Assembly (NCBI RefSeq): GCF_025127995.1
Contig: NZ_JAHLYP010000034.1
Location: forward strand, 1 to 42,201
Length of the DNA stretch: 42,201 bases
Direction of reading: 5' to 3'
Source of the DNA: Synechococcus sp. CS-1332
Lineage (GTDB): Bacteria; Cyanobacteriota; Cyanobacteriia; PCC-6307; Cyanobiaceae
Numbering within the stretch: the stretch's first letter is position 1; each line of letters starts with the position of its first letter. The position numbers and the translations under genes were made by a program. The notes beneath the pieces are model-generated. The model did not search any database, was not told the DNA's origin, and saw only the letters and a list, made by a program, of their open reading frames with translations. Below are positions 1 through 8,138 of the stretch, piece after piece.

Positions 1-1838
1 GCGTTGGTTTCCGCGGCGAGGATCTGCCTGTCGGCGAATTGGCTGGCCTTGATCTGGGTGCCGCTCAAGCGGACCGCGGAGCTGACGCCGTTGATCTGAA
101 CCGACACCAGATCAGTGATGTTGTCGCGGAGCAGTTGCACGTCGCCGTTGGGATCGATGATCTGGACGGTGGTGGTCGTGGTCGGAGGTGGGGTCGTGGT
201 CGGCGGCGGGGTCGTGGTTGGAGGTGGGGTGCTGGTGGCGGATTGGACCGTGCCGCTCACCATGTACTGGCCGAGGCTGGCGTAATCGGTGTACCCCGTG
301 GGGGTGCTGGCGAGAGGAGTGCCGAAGCCCACCCCATCGATCCCGAGGTAGTAGGTGCCGGCGGCGAGGTTGATGGAGAAGCTGGCCGTGGTGAGATCGG
401 CCGGGTTGAAGGTCTGGACGATGCTCTGGTCGGCCCGGTAGAGGGTCGCGGCGATGTCCAGGTTGGCGCCGCGGGCGGCGAGGTATTCGGTGGTGTAGAC
501 ACCGGCACTGTTGGTGAACGCCCTGGAAGCGTTGACGATGTTGAAGGACACCAGACCGGCTCCGGTATCGAAGCGGAACATGTCCACGTCGGTGTTCTGC
601 TCGATGATGCCGAAGCTGCTGAAGGTCAGTCCGGTGAGGGCTGTCGCGGTGGCGAAGCCGCTGCCATGGTCATCGGCGGCGTAGGTGAAGCCGTTGCCGG
701 TGGTGATTGTGGCGAGGTCGTCCTGGGTGTTGTTGGCGCCGGTGTACTGGCCTTTGCTCCACTGGGTGAGATTTTCGTCGTTGCCCAGCCAGGGAGCGCC
801 CATAAGGGTGGCCCAGCTGGTAGGGCCGGTGCCGCCATGGCCGCCGTAGTAGTCGGTGTTGGTGCCGGCCCCGTCATGGGTGAGGCCGAGGGCATGGCCC
901 ACTTCGTGGCTGGCGGTGTTTGCGGCCGTGTATTCGCCCCTGTTGAACACCAGGGCCACGTCATCGGTGCTCCAGTTGAAGCTGTTGTAGTAGGCCGTAC
1001 CGCCACCGCCGGCGTTGGCGATGACATTGCCGGTGAGCAGGTTGAGGTTGCTGGTGAAGGCAACGCGGATGCCCCAGCGGTCATCTCCGGTGCCGAATTT
1101 GCGCAGGTTTTCGGTGCCGGGATCCTGGGTGGTGACGTTGATATTAAAGGGTGCGAAGTCCTCGGCCACCCGTTGCCAGATATGCTGGATCTCCGTGAGT
1201 GCGGTGGTATCAAAGGTGGTGTAGAAACCCTTCAGTTTCAGGTTGCCGCCGTTCTCCCAGGGGGTGTTGTTGATGGCATAGCCGTCGAAGTCGAGAAAGA
1301 TCGTCTTCGTGGCTGTTGGGTTGCTGTGCAGCTGAAACACCTTGCTCAGATTCACCCCCGTACCGAGGGTGACCAGGCCATTGAGCACCAGGGGAGCCTG
1401 GTCGGTGGTGGTGTCCCAGGCGGCGGCGCCGTCACCGTTGGTGACCGCCAGGACGCTGCAGGCCCTGCAGCCGCAGCTGGGCCCCGTGGTGGCCGTTGCC
1501 GCCCCGGGCAGGGAATCGCTCAGGACCTGATGGCTGTCCATCACCACATCTGGGGTGGCGGAGATAGCGACACCTTTCTGGAAGACGGCCCCCTGGCTGC
1601 TTGGCGCCAGATAGCTGGATTCCAGTGACCCGCGCGTGGCTTCGGCTGGTGGAGGTTGTGAGGCCTTGGTGGTGGCCAGAACAGCTGTGATCAGCGGGCT
1701 GGATGCTTCCGCTGCCGCTGCGGGGGCGTCAGTAAGAAGGGACAGGGTTGTATCGACGGAACGCTTCGCTTGGTTGGAGAGCTCTGGGAAGAGGAAGGAA
1801 GGCGATGTCTGGCCCCCTGCCTTTGTGGTGTAAGTCAT
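1..1838 (-). CDS. Matrixin-like zinc metalloprotease with PPC domain (3' end outside window)
   Basis: Partial gene: it enters from ATG at 1838 and runs off the window at base 1, giving 612 codons with no stop. The catalytic core carries HEVGHALGLTHDG (His311, Glu312, His315, His321), the zinc-binding signature HExxHxxGxxH, and a likely Met-turn (TLMGAP) about 40 residues later. It is followed by a beta-rich block typical of bacterial pre-peptidase C-terminal (PPC) domains (DVDMFRF to TYYLGIDGVG), then a repetitive PPPTTT linker and the start of another domain. The N-terminus has no clear signal peptide. Many cyanobacterial proteases of this kind leave the cell by type I secretion with a C-terminal signal, which would lie outside the window; that is inference. 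No good ribosome binding site precedes the ATG, but an in-frame TGA lies about 20 codons upstream, so the start cannot be much earlier. The substrate is unknown. Confidence 0.85.
   Translation of the reverse strand, partial: MTYTTKAGGQTSPSFLFPELSNQAKRSVDTTLSLLTDAPAAAAEASSPLITAVLATTKASQPPPAEATRGSLESSYLAPSSQGAVFQKGVAISATPDVVMDSHQVLSDSLPGAATATTGPSCGCRACSVLAVTNGDGAAAWDTTTDQAPLVLNGLVTLGTGVNLSKVFQLHSNPTATKTIFLDFDGYAINNTPWENGGNLKLKGFYTTFDTTALTEIQHIWQRVAEDFAPFNINVTTQDPGTENLRKFGTGDDRWGIRVAFTSNLNLLTGNVIANAGGGGTAYYNSFNWSTDDVALVFNRGEYTAANTASHEVGHALGLTHDGAGTNTDYYGGHGGTGPTSWATLMGAPWLGNDENLTQWSKGQYTGANNTQDDLATITTGNGFTYAADDHGSGFATATALTGLTFSSFGIIEQNTDVDMFRFDTGAGLVSFNIVNASRAFTNSAGVYTTEYLAARGANLDIAATLYRADQSIVQTFNPADLTTASFSINLAAGTYYLGIDGVGFGTPLASTPTGYTDYASLGQYMVSGTVQSATSTPPPTTTPPPTTTPPPTTTTTVQIIDPNGDVQLLRDNITDLVSVQINGVSSAVRLSGTQIKASQFADRQILAAETN
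175..237 (-). repeat. PPPTTT tandem repeat linker
   Basis: Inside the metalloprotease gene, an 18-base unit encoding Pro-Pro-Pro-Thr-Thr-Thr occurs three times in a row, with small base differences, followed by further Thr codons. Such Pro/Thr linkers separate extracellular domains. The tandem DNA could change copy number by slippage. Confidence 0.8.
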
Positions 1839-2454
1839 GGTGATCAGAGGGGCAAACAGCAGGCAAAGTCCATCCGCGTCCAGAGCTTCCAACTGTTGTC
1901 AGATGGAGTCTCCAAGACATCTTCAAAGTCATGGCACCCAGGGCACTGGGGGGATTGACTTTGTTGCGGGGGGGTGGTGATGGAAGGGAACCCTTTTCCC
2001 CCGAACTCATCATCGTTGTGAAGCAGCCTTGCTGTCTTTGTGCTCAGGCCCAAATCAGGGGGAGAGTTTCATGCCCGAGGCTGAGCAAGGCCTTAGGTTT
2101 TCACCGGCAGTCCTGTGCGTTCGGACTCAAGAATCTTTGTAACGGCCGCCATGCGGGCTGGTCAGGACGATCACGCTCAGCCCACCTCCGGGCCGTTCTG
2201 GGCTTCGGACCGGGACGACAAGAGGGGAAGGAGAGGGAAGAAATGCTGTTGCACCAAGGGATCTGACCGTTTCTGGCCTGTCCCTTGTAACCCTATGTAA
2301 AGCCTGTCCGCAGGCTGAGGGTCTGCGCATCAACGGCCTAAGCGCCATTAAGCATTGATGCAACTCTGCAACCCATGTGCAGAGTTTGGCTCTTGCCTGC
2401 TTTGGCCGTTGTCTTGCATGGATGGTGCCAGCCAGGAGACCGACAGGCAAGGTC
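1839..2454. other. Gene-poor stretch with two hairpins
   Basis: No convincing gene is seen. The short open frames have no recognisable product or coding character, and base composition is less GC-rich than the core genes. Two inverted repeats stand out: AGCCTG/CAGGCT at 2301-2316 with a four-base loop, and AACTCTGCA/TGCAGAGTT at 2362-2386. Both lie downstream of the minus-strand gene at 2455-2901. It probably contains the promoter or leader of the metalloprotease gene, but no clear -10/-35 pair could be picked. Confidence 0.5.
2362..2386. repeat. Perfect 9-bp inverted repeat, 7-base loop
   Basis: AACTCTGCA at 2362-2370 and its exact complement TGCAGAGTT at 2378-2386 enclose a seven-base loop. 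It sits about 70 bases beyond the stop codon of the HpsJ-like gene ending at 2455, where a terminator could be expected. No T-run follows on the minus strand, so a classical Rho-independent terminator is not supported. It may be a transcript 3'-end hairpin or a protein-binding site. Confidence 0.5.
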
Positions 2455-2901
2455 TCAGGGGGGAGGGGGCACCCCTGTTTCCGAGGTGTCGTCTTCTTCG
2501 GGCACCAGCTGGGAAAAATACTCTTCCTCAGAAGGGGCAGACAGGCCGGGAAGGGGCAGGCCACGCAGGCCCCCGCCAGTGGGGTTCGCTGACTGCGGGC
2601 CTCGGAGGCTCAGCATGGTGTGCCATTCCACCAGCAGGGGCACATCCTGTCCCTTGCGCTGGGCGCCCATGGCGAAAGCGATGGCCAGGGCGAAGGAGGA
2701 GAGCATCACGCGGAGGCTGTCCCGTATAGGGCCCTCGATGGCCTGGGGGGCAGGGGCCTGAATCCTGGCCTCCACCTGCTGCCTCACCTCCTGGAGGCGA
2801 GCCTCAAGGAGGTCGAGGCTGGTGGGTGTCGTGATGGTCTCCTGTAGCCGATGGGCGAGGATCGCCGTATCGGAGGTTCTGTATTCCTTGGTGCCGGCCA
2901 T
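2455..2901 (-). CDS. Short HpsJ-like protein lacking the first three membrane spans
   Basis: 148 residues, clearly related to the full-length neighbour at 3438-4301. It shares the N-terminal motif (DTAILAHRL against YEASILADRL), then jumps directly to the helical segment (SLDLLEARL against SLDDLQQRL). The last membrane span and its flank follow, GAQRKG..VPLLVEWHT being nearly identical, and then an acidic Pro-rich tail. Relative to the neighbour, roughly 125 residues holding membrane spans 1-3 are missing with the frame intact. The remaining protein would have a single span near residues 66-84. The HpsJ family is tied to exopolysaccharide and exosortase-linked systems in cyanobacteria, but no role can be given here. 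It may be a working deletion derivative or a decaying copy. Confidence 0.75.
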   Translation of the reverse strand: MAGTKEYRTSDTAILAHRLQETITTPTSLDLLEARLQEVRQQVEARIQAPAPQAIEGPIRDSLRVMLSSFALAIAFAMGAQRKGQDVPLLVEWHTMLSLRGPQSANPTGGGLRGLPLPGLSAPSEEEYFSQLVPEEDDTSETGVPPPP

Positions 2902-3437
2902 CAGGACAGCCTTGGGTCCATCGCGGCGCCTGGGTGGCCTGGGAGATGTCCCCCAGAGCCTGTCGCCTGGATGTCAATCGGGTGGAAGGGGGGCTTCACG
3001 AAACGATGCAGATTCGGGATGCTGAACTTTCCCGTAATGGCTTCATTGCCAGGCGAGAGATGTTGCCAGTCTGCCAACCGAATAGGTGTTGAATGTGTGA
3101 CCGCTTGTGACTGGTGCCCCATTCGATTGATGGCCATGGATGTCAATCGTTCAATCGAATACTGAAAAAAGACCCTCCTTAGGAGAGAAGAATTGATAGT
3201 GCGGTCAAGCTGATCACGCCGCCATGTGATGGCTGAACCAACATTTACTCGTCGTTGTTCTTTGTGCTTCTCGGGGCTGGTTGTGGTCGGATTGCGAGCC
3301 GTCTGCCGCGCATCCGAGAACCAGAATGATTTTACATTTCAAGCCGAAGGGCGCGGCAGCGCACTGGACAGGCGGAGGACCGGGTCTCTTCCATTTCCGA
3401 GGCGGGGAAGCAGTCGGTGATGTGGGCCGTTCCCTCC
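2902..3437. other. Gene-poor spacer between two HpsJ-like genes
   Basis: No credible gene is seen on either strand. The spacer holds a perfect 10-bp inverted repeat at 3121-3160 and a 13-bp direct repeat (TGGATGTCAATCG at 2968-2980 and 3137-3149), the second copy lying in the loop of the inverted repeat. The composition is locally AT-richer, around 3120-3260. It should hold the 3' end of the full-length gene's transcript and the promoter of the short paralogue. Confidence 0.5.
3121..3160. repeat. Perfect 10-bp inverted repeat with 20-base loop
   Basis: ATTCGATTGA at 3121-3130 and TCAATCGAAT at 3151-3160 are exact complements. A run of six A follows on the plus strand (3165-3170), so on the minus strand the T-run precedes the hairpin and does not fit a terminator for the gene ending at 3438. 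An operator or a mobile-element scar are alternatives. Confidence 0.5.
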
Positions 3438-4301
3438 TCAGCGCGGGGCTGGCGGCTCGTCCTCCGCCGGCAGGAGTTGCTCGAGGTAGTCATCCTCCGG
3501 GGCCCCCAGCGAAAAGCCGTTGGTCGGCCGATCCTGAGGGTTGCCCAAGCGGACGCCCCGCATCACCCAGAAGGTGTGCCATTCCACCAGCAGCGGCACC
3601 GTGCTCCCCTTGCGCTGCGCCCCGGCGGAGAAGGCCAGGGCCAGGGCCAGGCAGGAGATCACCACCCTGACGGTCTCGCGCGCCAACGCTTCGCTCGCCT
3701 GCCGATCCGGCTTGCTGACACGGGCTATGACGGCATCCCGCACGACGACCAGTTGCTCGAGGAGCTCTTTTTTAGTCTGCTCAAGTGAGACTCCTTTCTC
3801 TTCCAGGTTGAGGCGCACGCCGCGGCTCTCCTGGTTGTCGAGGCGCTGCTGCAGGTCGTCGAGGCTGGGGGCCTGCAGGATGATGTCGCGGAGGATGTTG
3901 AAGGTATCGTTGGCCCGGGCCATCTGACGTGATGCATTAGCGTCACCCGCCGCCACCGTTCTCCATGCGGCGGTCACCTGCAGGGGAATGAACAGCAGGA
4001 ACCCGAGCACCGCCAGGATCGCCAAGCGTGCCGCCAGTTCGCGCCGGTTCTGAAGCGTCAGGTTCTGTGGATCCAGGTAGGCGGCGAGATGCAGCAGCCC
4101 AAGCGCGAGCAGAGGAAGGAAGGCGGAGTCCAGGATCGTGCGGATGGCCCTGAGCTGCCATGCGGTGTTGAACAAGGCCGGGGGCAGAAGTCCCGCTACT
4201 GCCGCCGCGACGTAGAGGATCAGGAGGGCCAGGGAAAAGAGGCTCAGCCTGTCAGCAAGGATGGAGGCTTCGTAGCCCTTGAACTCGGAAGACTCATCCA
4301 T
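3438..4301 (-). CDS. HpsJ-like four-span membrane protein
   Basis: 287 residues from ATG at 4301. The frame stays open for 24 more codons upstream, but that stretch is low-complexity and the related protein at 2455-2901 aligns from this Met. Membrane spans lie near residues 22-43, 58-77, 92-113 and 211-228, with a charged, probably coiled helical part (about 120-205) between spans 3 and 4. The segment with LLPPALFNTAWQL and LPLLALGLL, and the later FIPLQ, resemble the cyanobacterial HpsJ family, known from hormogonium polysaccharide loci and from exosortase-associated sets. The tail is acidic and Pro-rich. It lies downstream of a PEP-CTERM-like gene on the same strand, with a strong hairpin in between. 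The family name is from recognition, not a search; any link to protein sorting is inference. Confidence 0.75.
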   Translation of the reverse strand: MDESSEFKGYEASILADRLSLFSLALLILYVAAAVAGLLPPALFNTAWQLRAIRTILDSAFLPLLALGLLHLAAYLDPQNLTLQNRRELAARLAILAVLGFLLFIPLQVTAAWRTVAAGDANASRQMARANDTFNILRDIILQAPSLDDLQQRLDNQESRGVRLNLEEKGVSLEQTKKELLEQLVVVRDAVIARVSKPDRQASEALARETVRVVISCLALALAFSAGAQRKGSTVPLLVEWHTFWVMRGVRLGNPQDRPTNGFSLGAPEDDYLEQLLPAEDEPPAPR

Positions 4302-4521
4302 GGTCTGGCGCCGGTAGCAATGGACTGGGCTGGGTTGGGTTGGCCGTGAGGAGGGGCGAGAGACCCCCTGCACCGTGCTCAGCTGTTCACCCTGTCAGGT
4401 CGGATGACAGCAGCAGGCGAGAGGACAGTCTGGCTTGAGCCATGGCAAGCAGCCACATCCCGGGTCGACGGGGGGACGGATCGGCAGCGGGCGCATCAGG
4501 TTGGGACGGGCCAACAAGGGA

Positions 4522-4554
4522 ACCCCCCGGGCCAGTGTTAGTGGCACGGGGGGT
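4522..4554 (-). terminator. Putative terminator hairpin after the PEP-CTERM-like gene
   Basis: ACCCCCCG (4522-4529) pairs with CGGGGGGT (4547-4554). Past one G/A mismatch, GCCA (4531-4534) pairs with TGGC (4542-4545) around a seven-base loop. On the minus strand the stem is followed by TTCCCTTGTTGG, a weak T-rich tract. It lies 40 bases beyond the stop codon at 4594, the right place to end that transcript. Confidence 0.65.
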
Positions 4555-4593
4555 CGTGAAGGGGGCAGAAGGGCGTCGTTCGGATGCCGAGGA

Positions 4594-5403
4594 TCAGCCA
4601 GGATTCTGCTGTGCAGAACGCGCTGCGGCCAGACGCCGACGCAGTCGGCGACTCTGGACGAAGGCCGCAGCAGCTCCGAGCACCGGCAGGGGGCCTGGCA
4701 CCGCATCTCCGGGACCACCGTCTGGCTTGGTTTGTGGTTTGCCGGTGACCTTGTCGCTTCCGCCGTTTTCGGTGGCGGAATTGATCCCTTGGAATCGGGC
4801 GGCCAGCACCACTGTGTTGTTAACAACCTTGTTTTGGTTTAGAGGAGTGGCGAGGACCAGCCCGTCGAACAGGTTGAAGAAGGCGTTGGAGACGTCACCG
4901 ACTTCTGGGCTGGTACCCGCAAAGTTGAAGGCGTACTTGACAGTGGCCGATTGGCCATTGGCTAGGCCACTAGCGACAACGCCCGATCCACAGTTTGTGC
5001 CATTGTTGATGTTATTGTCCGTGCTGGCACAGAAAGTGAAGAATGGCGCCGGAGAGATCGTCAAGCTGTCGTCGGCTTTATAGAAATTTGTGCCGTTGCG
5101 ATTATATGTGAAGGCGCTAACTCCCGTGGGGGTGTCGAAGGCGAAACCCGTTATGGACGAAGAGGTGATGGGAGCTCCGGACGTATTCTTGATGGTCAGA
5201 TCGAGCGTATAAGTATTGGCGTTCGAATCCCCTGCGTCACCAAAAAGAAAGTCCATCGTACCAGTGACGCCCGTATAACTGTCTCCGAACGACTTATTCA
5301 GATCGACGATGAAGCTGCTGGTGGCGGCCATGGCCGATCCGCCACCCATGAACACCGACGCCCCTGCCAGGGAGACGAGCGGAGCCAGAAGAGATCGCAT
5401 CAT
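4594..5403 (-). CDS. Exported protein with cyanobacterial PEP-CTERM-like sorting tail
   Basis: 269 residues. A signal peptide covers residues 1-26 (hydrophobic core, cleavage after SAMA). The mature part is rich in Asn, Thr, Ser, Gly and Phe, as in extracellular beta-rich proteins, with two Cys (CASTDNN, NCGSG) that could pair. The C-terminus from about residue 235 has VPGPLPVLGAAAAF followed by an Arg cluster (SRRLRRR), the three-part layout of PEP-CTERM signals (motif, short hydrophobic helix, basic end) in the PGPLP form common in cyanobacteria. Such tails are cut by exosortases; no exosortase is in the window. The gene is notably AT-richer around 4820-5300 than its neighbours, suggesting a different history. 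Its function beyond surface display is unknown. Confidence 0.8.
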   Translation of the reverse strand: MMRSLLAPLVSLAGASVFMGGGSAMAATSSFIVDLNKSFGDSYTGVTGTMDFLFGDAGDSNANTYTLDLTIKNTSGAPITSSSITGFAFDTPTGVSAFTYNRNGTNFYKADDSLTISPAPFFTFCASTDNNINNGTNCGSGVVASGLANGQSATVKYAFNFAGTSPEVGDVSNAFFNLFDGLVLATPLNQNKVVNNTVVLAARFQGINSATENGGSDKVTGKPQTKPDGGPGDAVPGPLPVLGAAAAFVQSRRLRRRLAAARSAQQNPG

Positions 5404-5624
5404 GGAGGGGAGCCGGATCAGCTTTCAGACTGCTTTCACCAAAACCTTAGCAGATGGTGAGTGGTTTTTGACAATGGATTCACCACAGCGGCCTTTTCAC
5501 GGGCCTCCGGCGCCAGCGGCCGCGATCGAGGCAGGGGGGCGGAGGCCCCGGCGCCCTTGCGGCACAGGGCGATTCAGGGGAAGCGCGCCGGGCCCTGGCG
5601 GCTCCGGTGAGCATTCGCTGATTT

Positions 5625-6320
5625 TCACCGGCCGGTGTCGACCCTCCCGAATTGGGCGAAGACAGCCGCGATCCGCCTGGGTTGCATCGCAAATGACTTG
5701 GGACCTGGGCAAGGATCCTCTTCCGGGGGAGCCAGGGAGGGACAGAACTCCTCTGCGCGTTTGGCGGCGGACTTCTGGAAGGGGATGGCCGCGCAGCTCT
5801 GGCCCCCCCCTGGTCTGGCGATCCAGCAGGGACGGCCACTCGACCAGGAAGGGCCCAGCTGATTTTTGGGCTGGGTATAGTCGGCGAAGCCGGCTGCCAA
5901 GGAGGTCGACGAGACCATGACCCGCAGGCTTTCCAGCGTGATGCGATCAGCCGTGGCGGGATCGATGGGCGCGAACCTCCCCTTGACCTGTCCCTCCGCC
6001 TGATCGAGCTGGCTGAGCAGTTGCCACTTCAGGGCCGGCAGGGGGATCGTCGGAAAGCGCGAGGGGTCCAGCCCGATGCGCAGATCTGGACGCTGCAGCG
6101 CCAGAAGCCGCCGTTGCAGCTCCTCCTTTTCGGTGGCCTGCTTGATGGTTCTGGCCTGCTGCTGCTCGGCGACGGCATTGGAGAGCTGATACGACCGCCA
6201 GACGGCATGGATCTGCAGGGGAACGATCAGCAGAAACGCAAGGGAGACGGGAACGGCCGGCCCCACCGGCCCCTCAGGTCCGCCAGGGAGGATGATCACG
6301 GCCCCCGTCTGCCGTTTCAT
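5625..6320 (-). pseudogene. N-terminally truncated, frame-damaged HpsJ-like copy
   Basis: Open frame of 231 codons from ATG at 6320, only 12 bases from the divergent argS start. It begins where membrane span 3 of the full-length paralogue would be ([15 protein letters not shown] against FLLFIPLQVTAAWRT), so the first two spans are absent. The helical part and last span follow ([16 protein letters not shown]). After TQPKNQLG the frame gives an unrelated sequence, while the overlapping frame gives [14 protein letters not shown], matching the family motif VPLLVEWHT. Beyond a run of eight C at 5803-5810 the original frame again matches the family tail ([14 protein letters not shown]). This fits a one-base loss near 5851-5856 and a one-base gain in the C-run. 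It could be a decaying gene, a tolerated double mutation, or sequencing errors. Confidence 0.6.
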
Positions 6321-6332
6321 CGGTTTCGCCCC

Positions 6333-8138
6333 ATGCTGCGCCTCGCCCACGCCCTGAACATCCTGTTGCAGAGGGCCCTGGAGAGCGCGTTTCCCGAGGC
6401 CGCTTCCGCCGCCCGGGAGGCCGGCACGCCGCTGGATCCCCAGCTCGGGCCTGCGTCGAAGCCGGAGTTCGGTGATTTTCAGGCCAATGGCGCCCTGGCC
6501 CTGGCCCGGCCCCTGCGCCTGGCCCCCCGTGCGATTGCCTCGGCGATCGTGGCCCAGCTGAAGGCCGACCCCGCCGTCTCTGCCCTGTGCCTGCCGCCGG
6601 AGATCGCCGGCCCTGGCTTCATCAACCTCACCCTGCGGCCCGAGGTGCTGGCCGTGGAGGTGGCTCGCTGCCTGGAGGATCCCCGGCTGGGGGTGGAGGC
6701 CGTGGCCGGCGGCGGCGCCCCGGTGGTGGTGGATTTTTCCAGCCCCAACATCGCCAAGGAGATGCACGTGGGCCACCTGCGCTCCACGATCATCGGCGAC
6801 GCCCTGGCGCGGGTGCTGGAGTTCCGCGGCCATCCGGTGCTGCGGCTCAACCACGTGGGCGACTGGGGCACCCAGTTCGGCATGCTCATCACCCACCTCA
6901 AGCAGGTGGCCCCCGAGGCCCTCGACACCGCCGACGCCGTCGACCTGGGCGACCTGGTGGCCTTCTACCGCCAGGCCAAGGCCCGCTTCGATACCGACGA
7001 GGCCTTCCAGGCCACCGCGCGCGAAGAAGTGGTGAAGCTGCAGGGGGGGGACCCGGTGTCCCGCAAGGCCTGGCAACTGCTCTGCGATCAGTCGCGCCGC
7101 GAGTTTCAGCGCCTCTACGACCGCCTCGACATCCGCCTCGACGAGCGCGGCGAGTCCTTCTACAACCCCTACCTGGAGGCAGTGGTGGCCGACCTGGCCG
7201 CCGCGGGCCTGCTGGTCAGTGATGGCGGCGCCCAGTGTGTGTTCCTTGAGGGGAAGGACGGCACGGCCAGCCAGTCCCCGCCGGTGATTGTGCGCAAGAG
7301 CGATGGCGGCTTCAACTACGCCACCACCGACCTGGCTGCCATCCGTTATCGCTTCGCCGGGCCCCCCGCAGGCGATGGGGCCCGCCGGGTGATCTACGTG
7401 ACCGACGCCGGCCAGGCCAGCCATTTCGCCGGGGTGTTCCAGGTGGCGCGCCGGGCTGGCTGGATCCCCGAGGGCGGCCGCCTCGAGCATGTGCCCTTCG
7501 GGTTGGTGCAGGGGGAGGACGGCAAGAAGCTCAAGACCCGTTCCGGCGACACCGTGCGGCTCAAGGAGCTGCTGGATGAGGCGGTGGAGCGCTGCGAGGC
7601 CGACCTGCGCCGCCGTCTGGCCGAGGAAGAGCGCCAGGAAGACGGGGCCTTCATCCGTGAGGTTGCCACCACCGTGGGCCTGGCGGCGGTGAAGTACGCC
7701 GATCTGTCCACCAACCGGATCACCAACTACCAGTTCAGCTTCGATCGCATGCTGGCCCTCAGCGGCAACACCGCCCCCTACCTTCTCTATGCGGTGGTGC
7801 GGATCGCCGGGATCGCGCGCAAGGGTGGTGCCGATGCCGCCGGCTCCGCCTTCCCCGCGCCCCTGGTGTTCGGCGAATCCCAGGAGTGGGCACTGGTCCG
7901 CCAGTTGCTGCAGTTCGACGCGGTGATCCTTGAGGTGGAGCAGGAACTGCTGCCCAACCGGCTGTGCAGCTACCTCTTCGAGCTCTCCCAGGTGTTCAAC
8001 CGCTTCTACGACCAGGTGCCCGTGTTGAAGGCCGCCGAACCCGCCCGCGGATCGCGGTTGGCCCTCTGCCGCCTCACCGCCGACACCCTCAAGCTGGGCC
8101 TGGGCCTGCTGGGAATCCCCACCCTGGAGCGGATGTGA
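6333..8138 (+). CDS. argS: Arginyl-tRNA synthetase
   Basis: 601 residues from ATG at 6333, where family similarity begins ([17 protein letters not shown]). The class I HIGH signature appears as HVGH in [20 protein letters not shown]. Downstream are the ArgS-typical blocks [15 protein letters not shown] and [13 protein letters not shown], the latter replacing KMSKS as is usual in this enzyme, and a C-terminal helical anticodon-binding domain with the family block [11 protein letters not shown]. The enzyme charges tRNA-Arg in the cytosol. The frame is open further upstream to 6021, but that part overlaps the HpsJ-like remnant and is not credible protein. Its 3' end overlaps the convergent speG by 50 bases. 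Confidence 0.97.
   Translation: MLRLAHALNILLQRALESAFPEAASAAREAGTPLDPQLGPASKPEFGDFQANGALALARPLRLAPRAIASAIVAQLKADPAVSALCLPPEIAGPGFINLTLRPEVLAVEVARCLEDPRLGVEAVAGGGAPVVVDFSSPNIAKEMHVGHLRSTIIGDALARVLEFRGHPVLRLNHVGDWGTQFGMLITHLKQVAPEALDTADAVDLGDLVAFYRQAKARFDTDEAFQATAREEVVKLQGGDPVSRKAWQLLCDQSRREFQRLYDRLDIRLDERGESFYNPYLEAVVADLAAAGLLVSDGGAQCVFLEGKDGTASQSPPVIVRKSDGGFNYATTDLAAIRYRFAGPPAGDGARRVIYVTDAGQASHFAGVFQVARRAGWIPEGGRLEHVPFGLVQGEDGKKLKTRSGDTVRLKELLDEAVERCEADLRRRLAEEERQEDGAFIREVATTVGLAAVKYADLSTNRITNYQFSFDRMLALSGNTAPYLLYAVVRIAGIARKGGADAAGSAFPAPLVFGESQEWALVRQLLQFDAVILEVEQELLPNRLCSYLFELSQVFNRFYDQVPVLKAAEPARGSRLALCRLTADTLKLGLGLLGIPTLERM

Noticed and set aside
39-1628. Long plus-strand open frame over the metalloprotease
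   Set aside because: Gly/Ala/Val/Glu-rich shadow of the minus-strand gene; the minus frame has a clear zinc motif and PPC domain.
2127-2564. 145-residue minus-strand frame in the gene-poor stretch
   Set aside because: No recognisable motif; overlaps the HpsJ-like gene in another frame and has a random-looking composition.
4435-4842. Plus-strand frames opposite the PEP-CTERM-like gene end
   Set aside because: No motif or start signal; the hairpin and the minus gene explain the region.
6021-6332. Upstream extension of argS
   Set aside because: The added residues are antisense to the HpsJ-like remnant; ArgS similarity starts at 6333.
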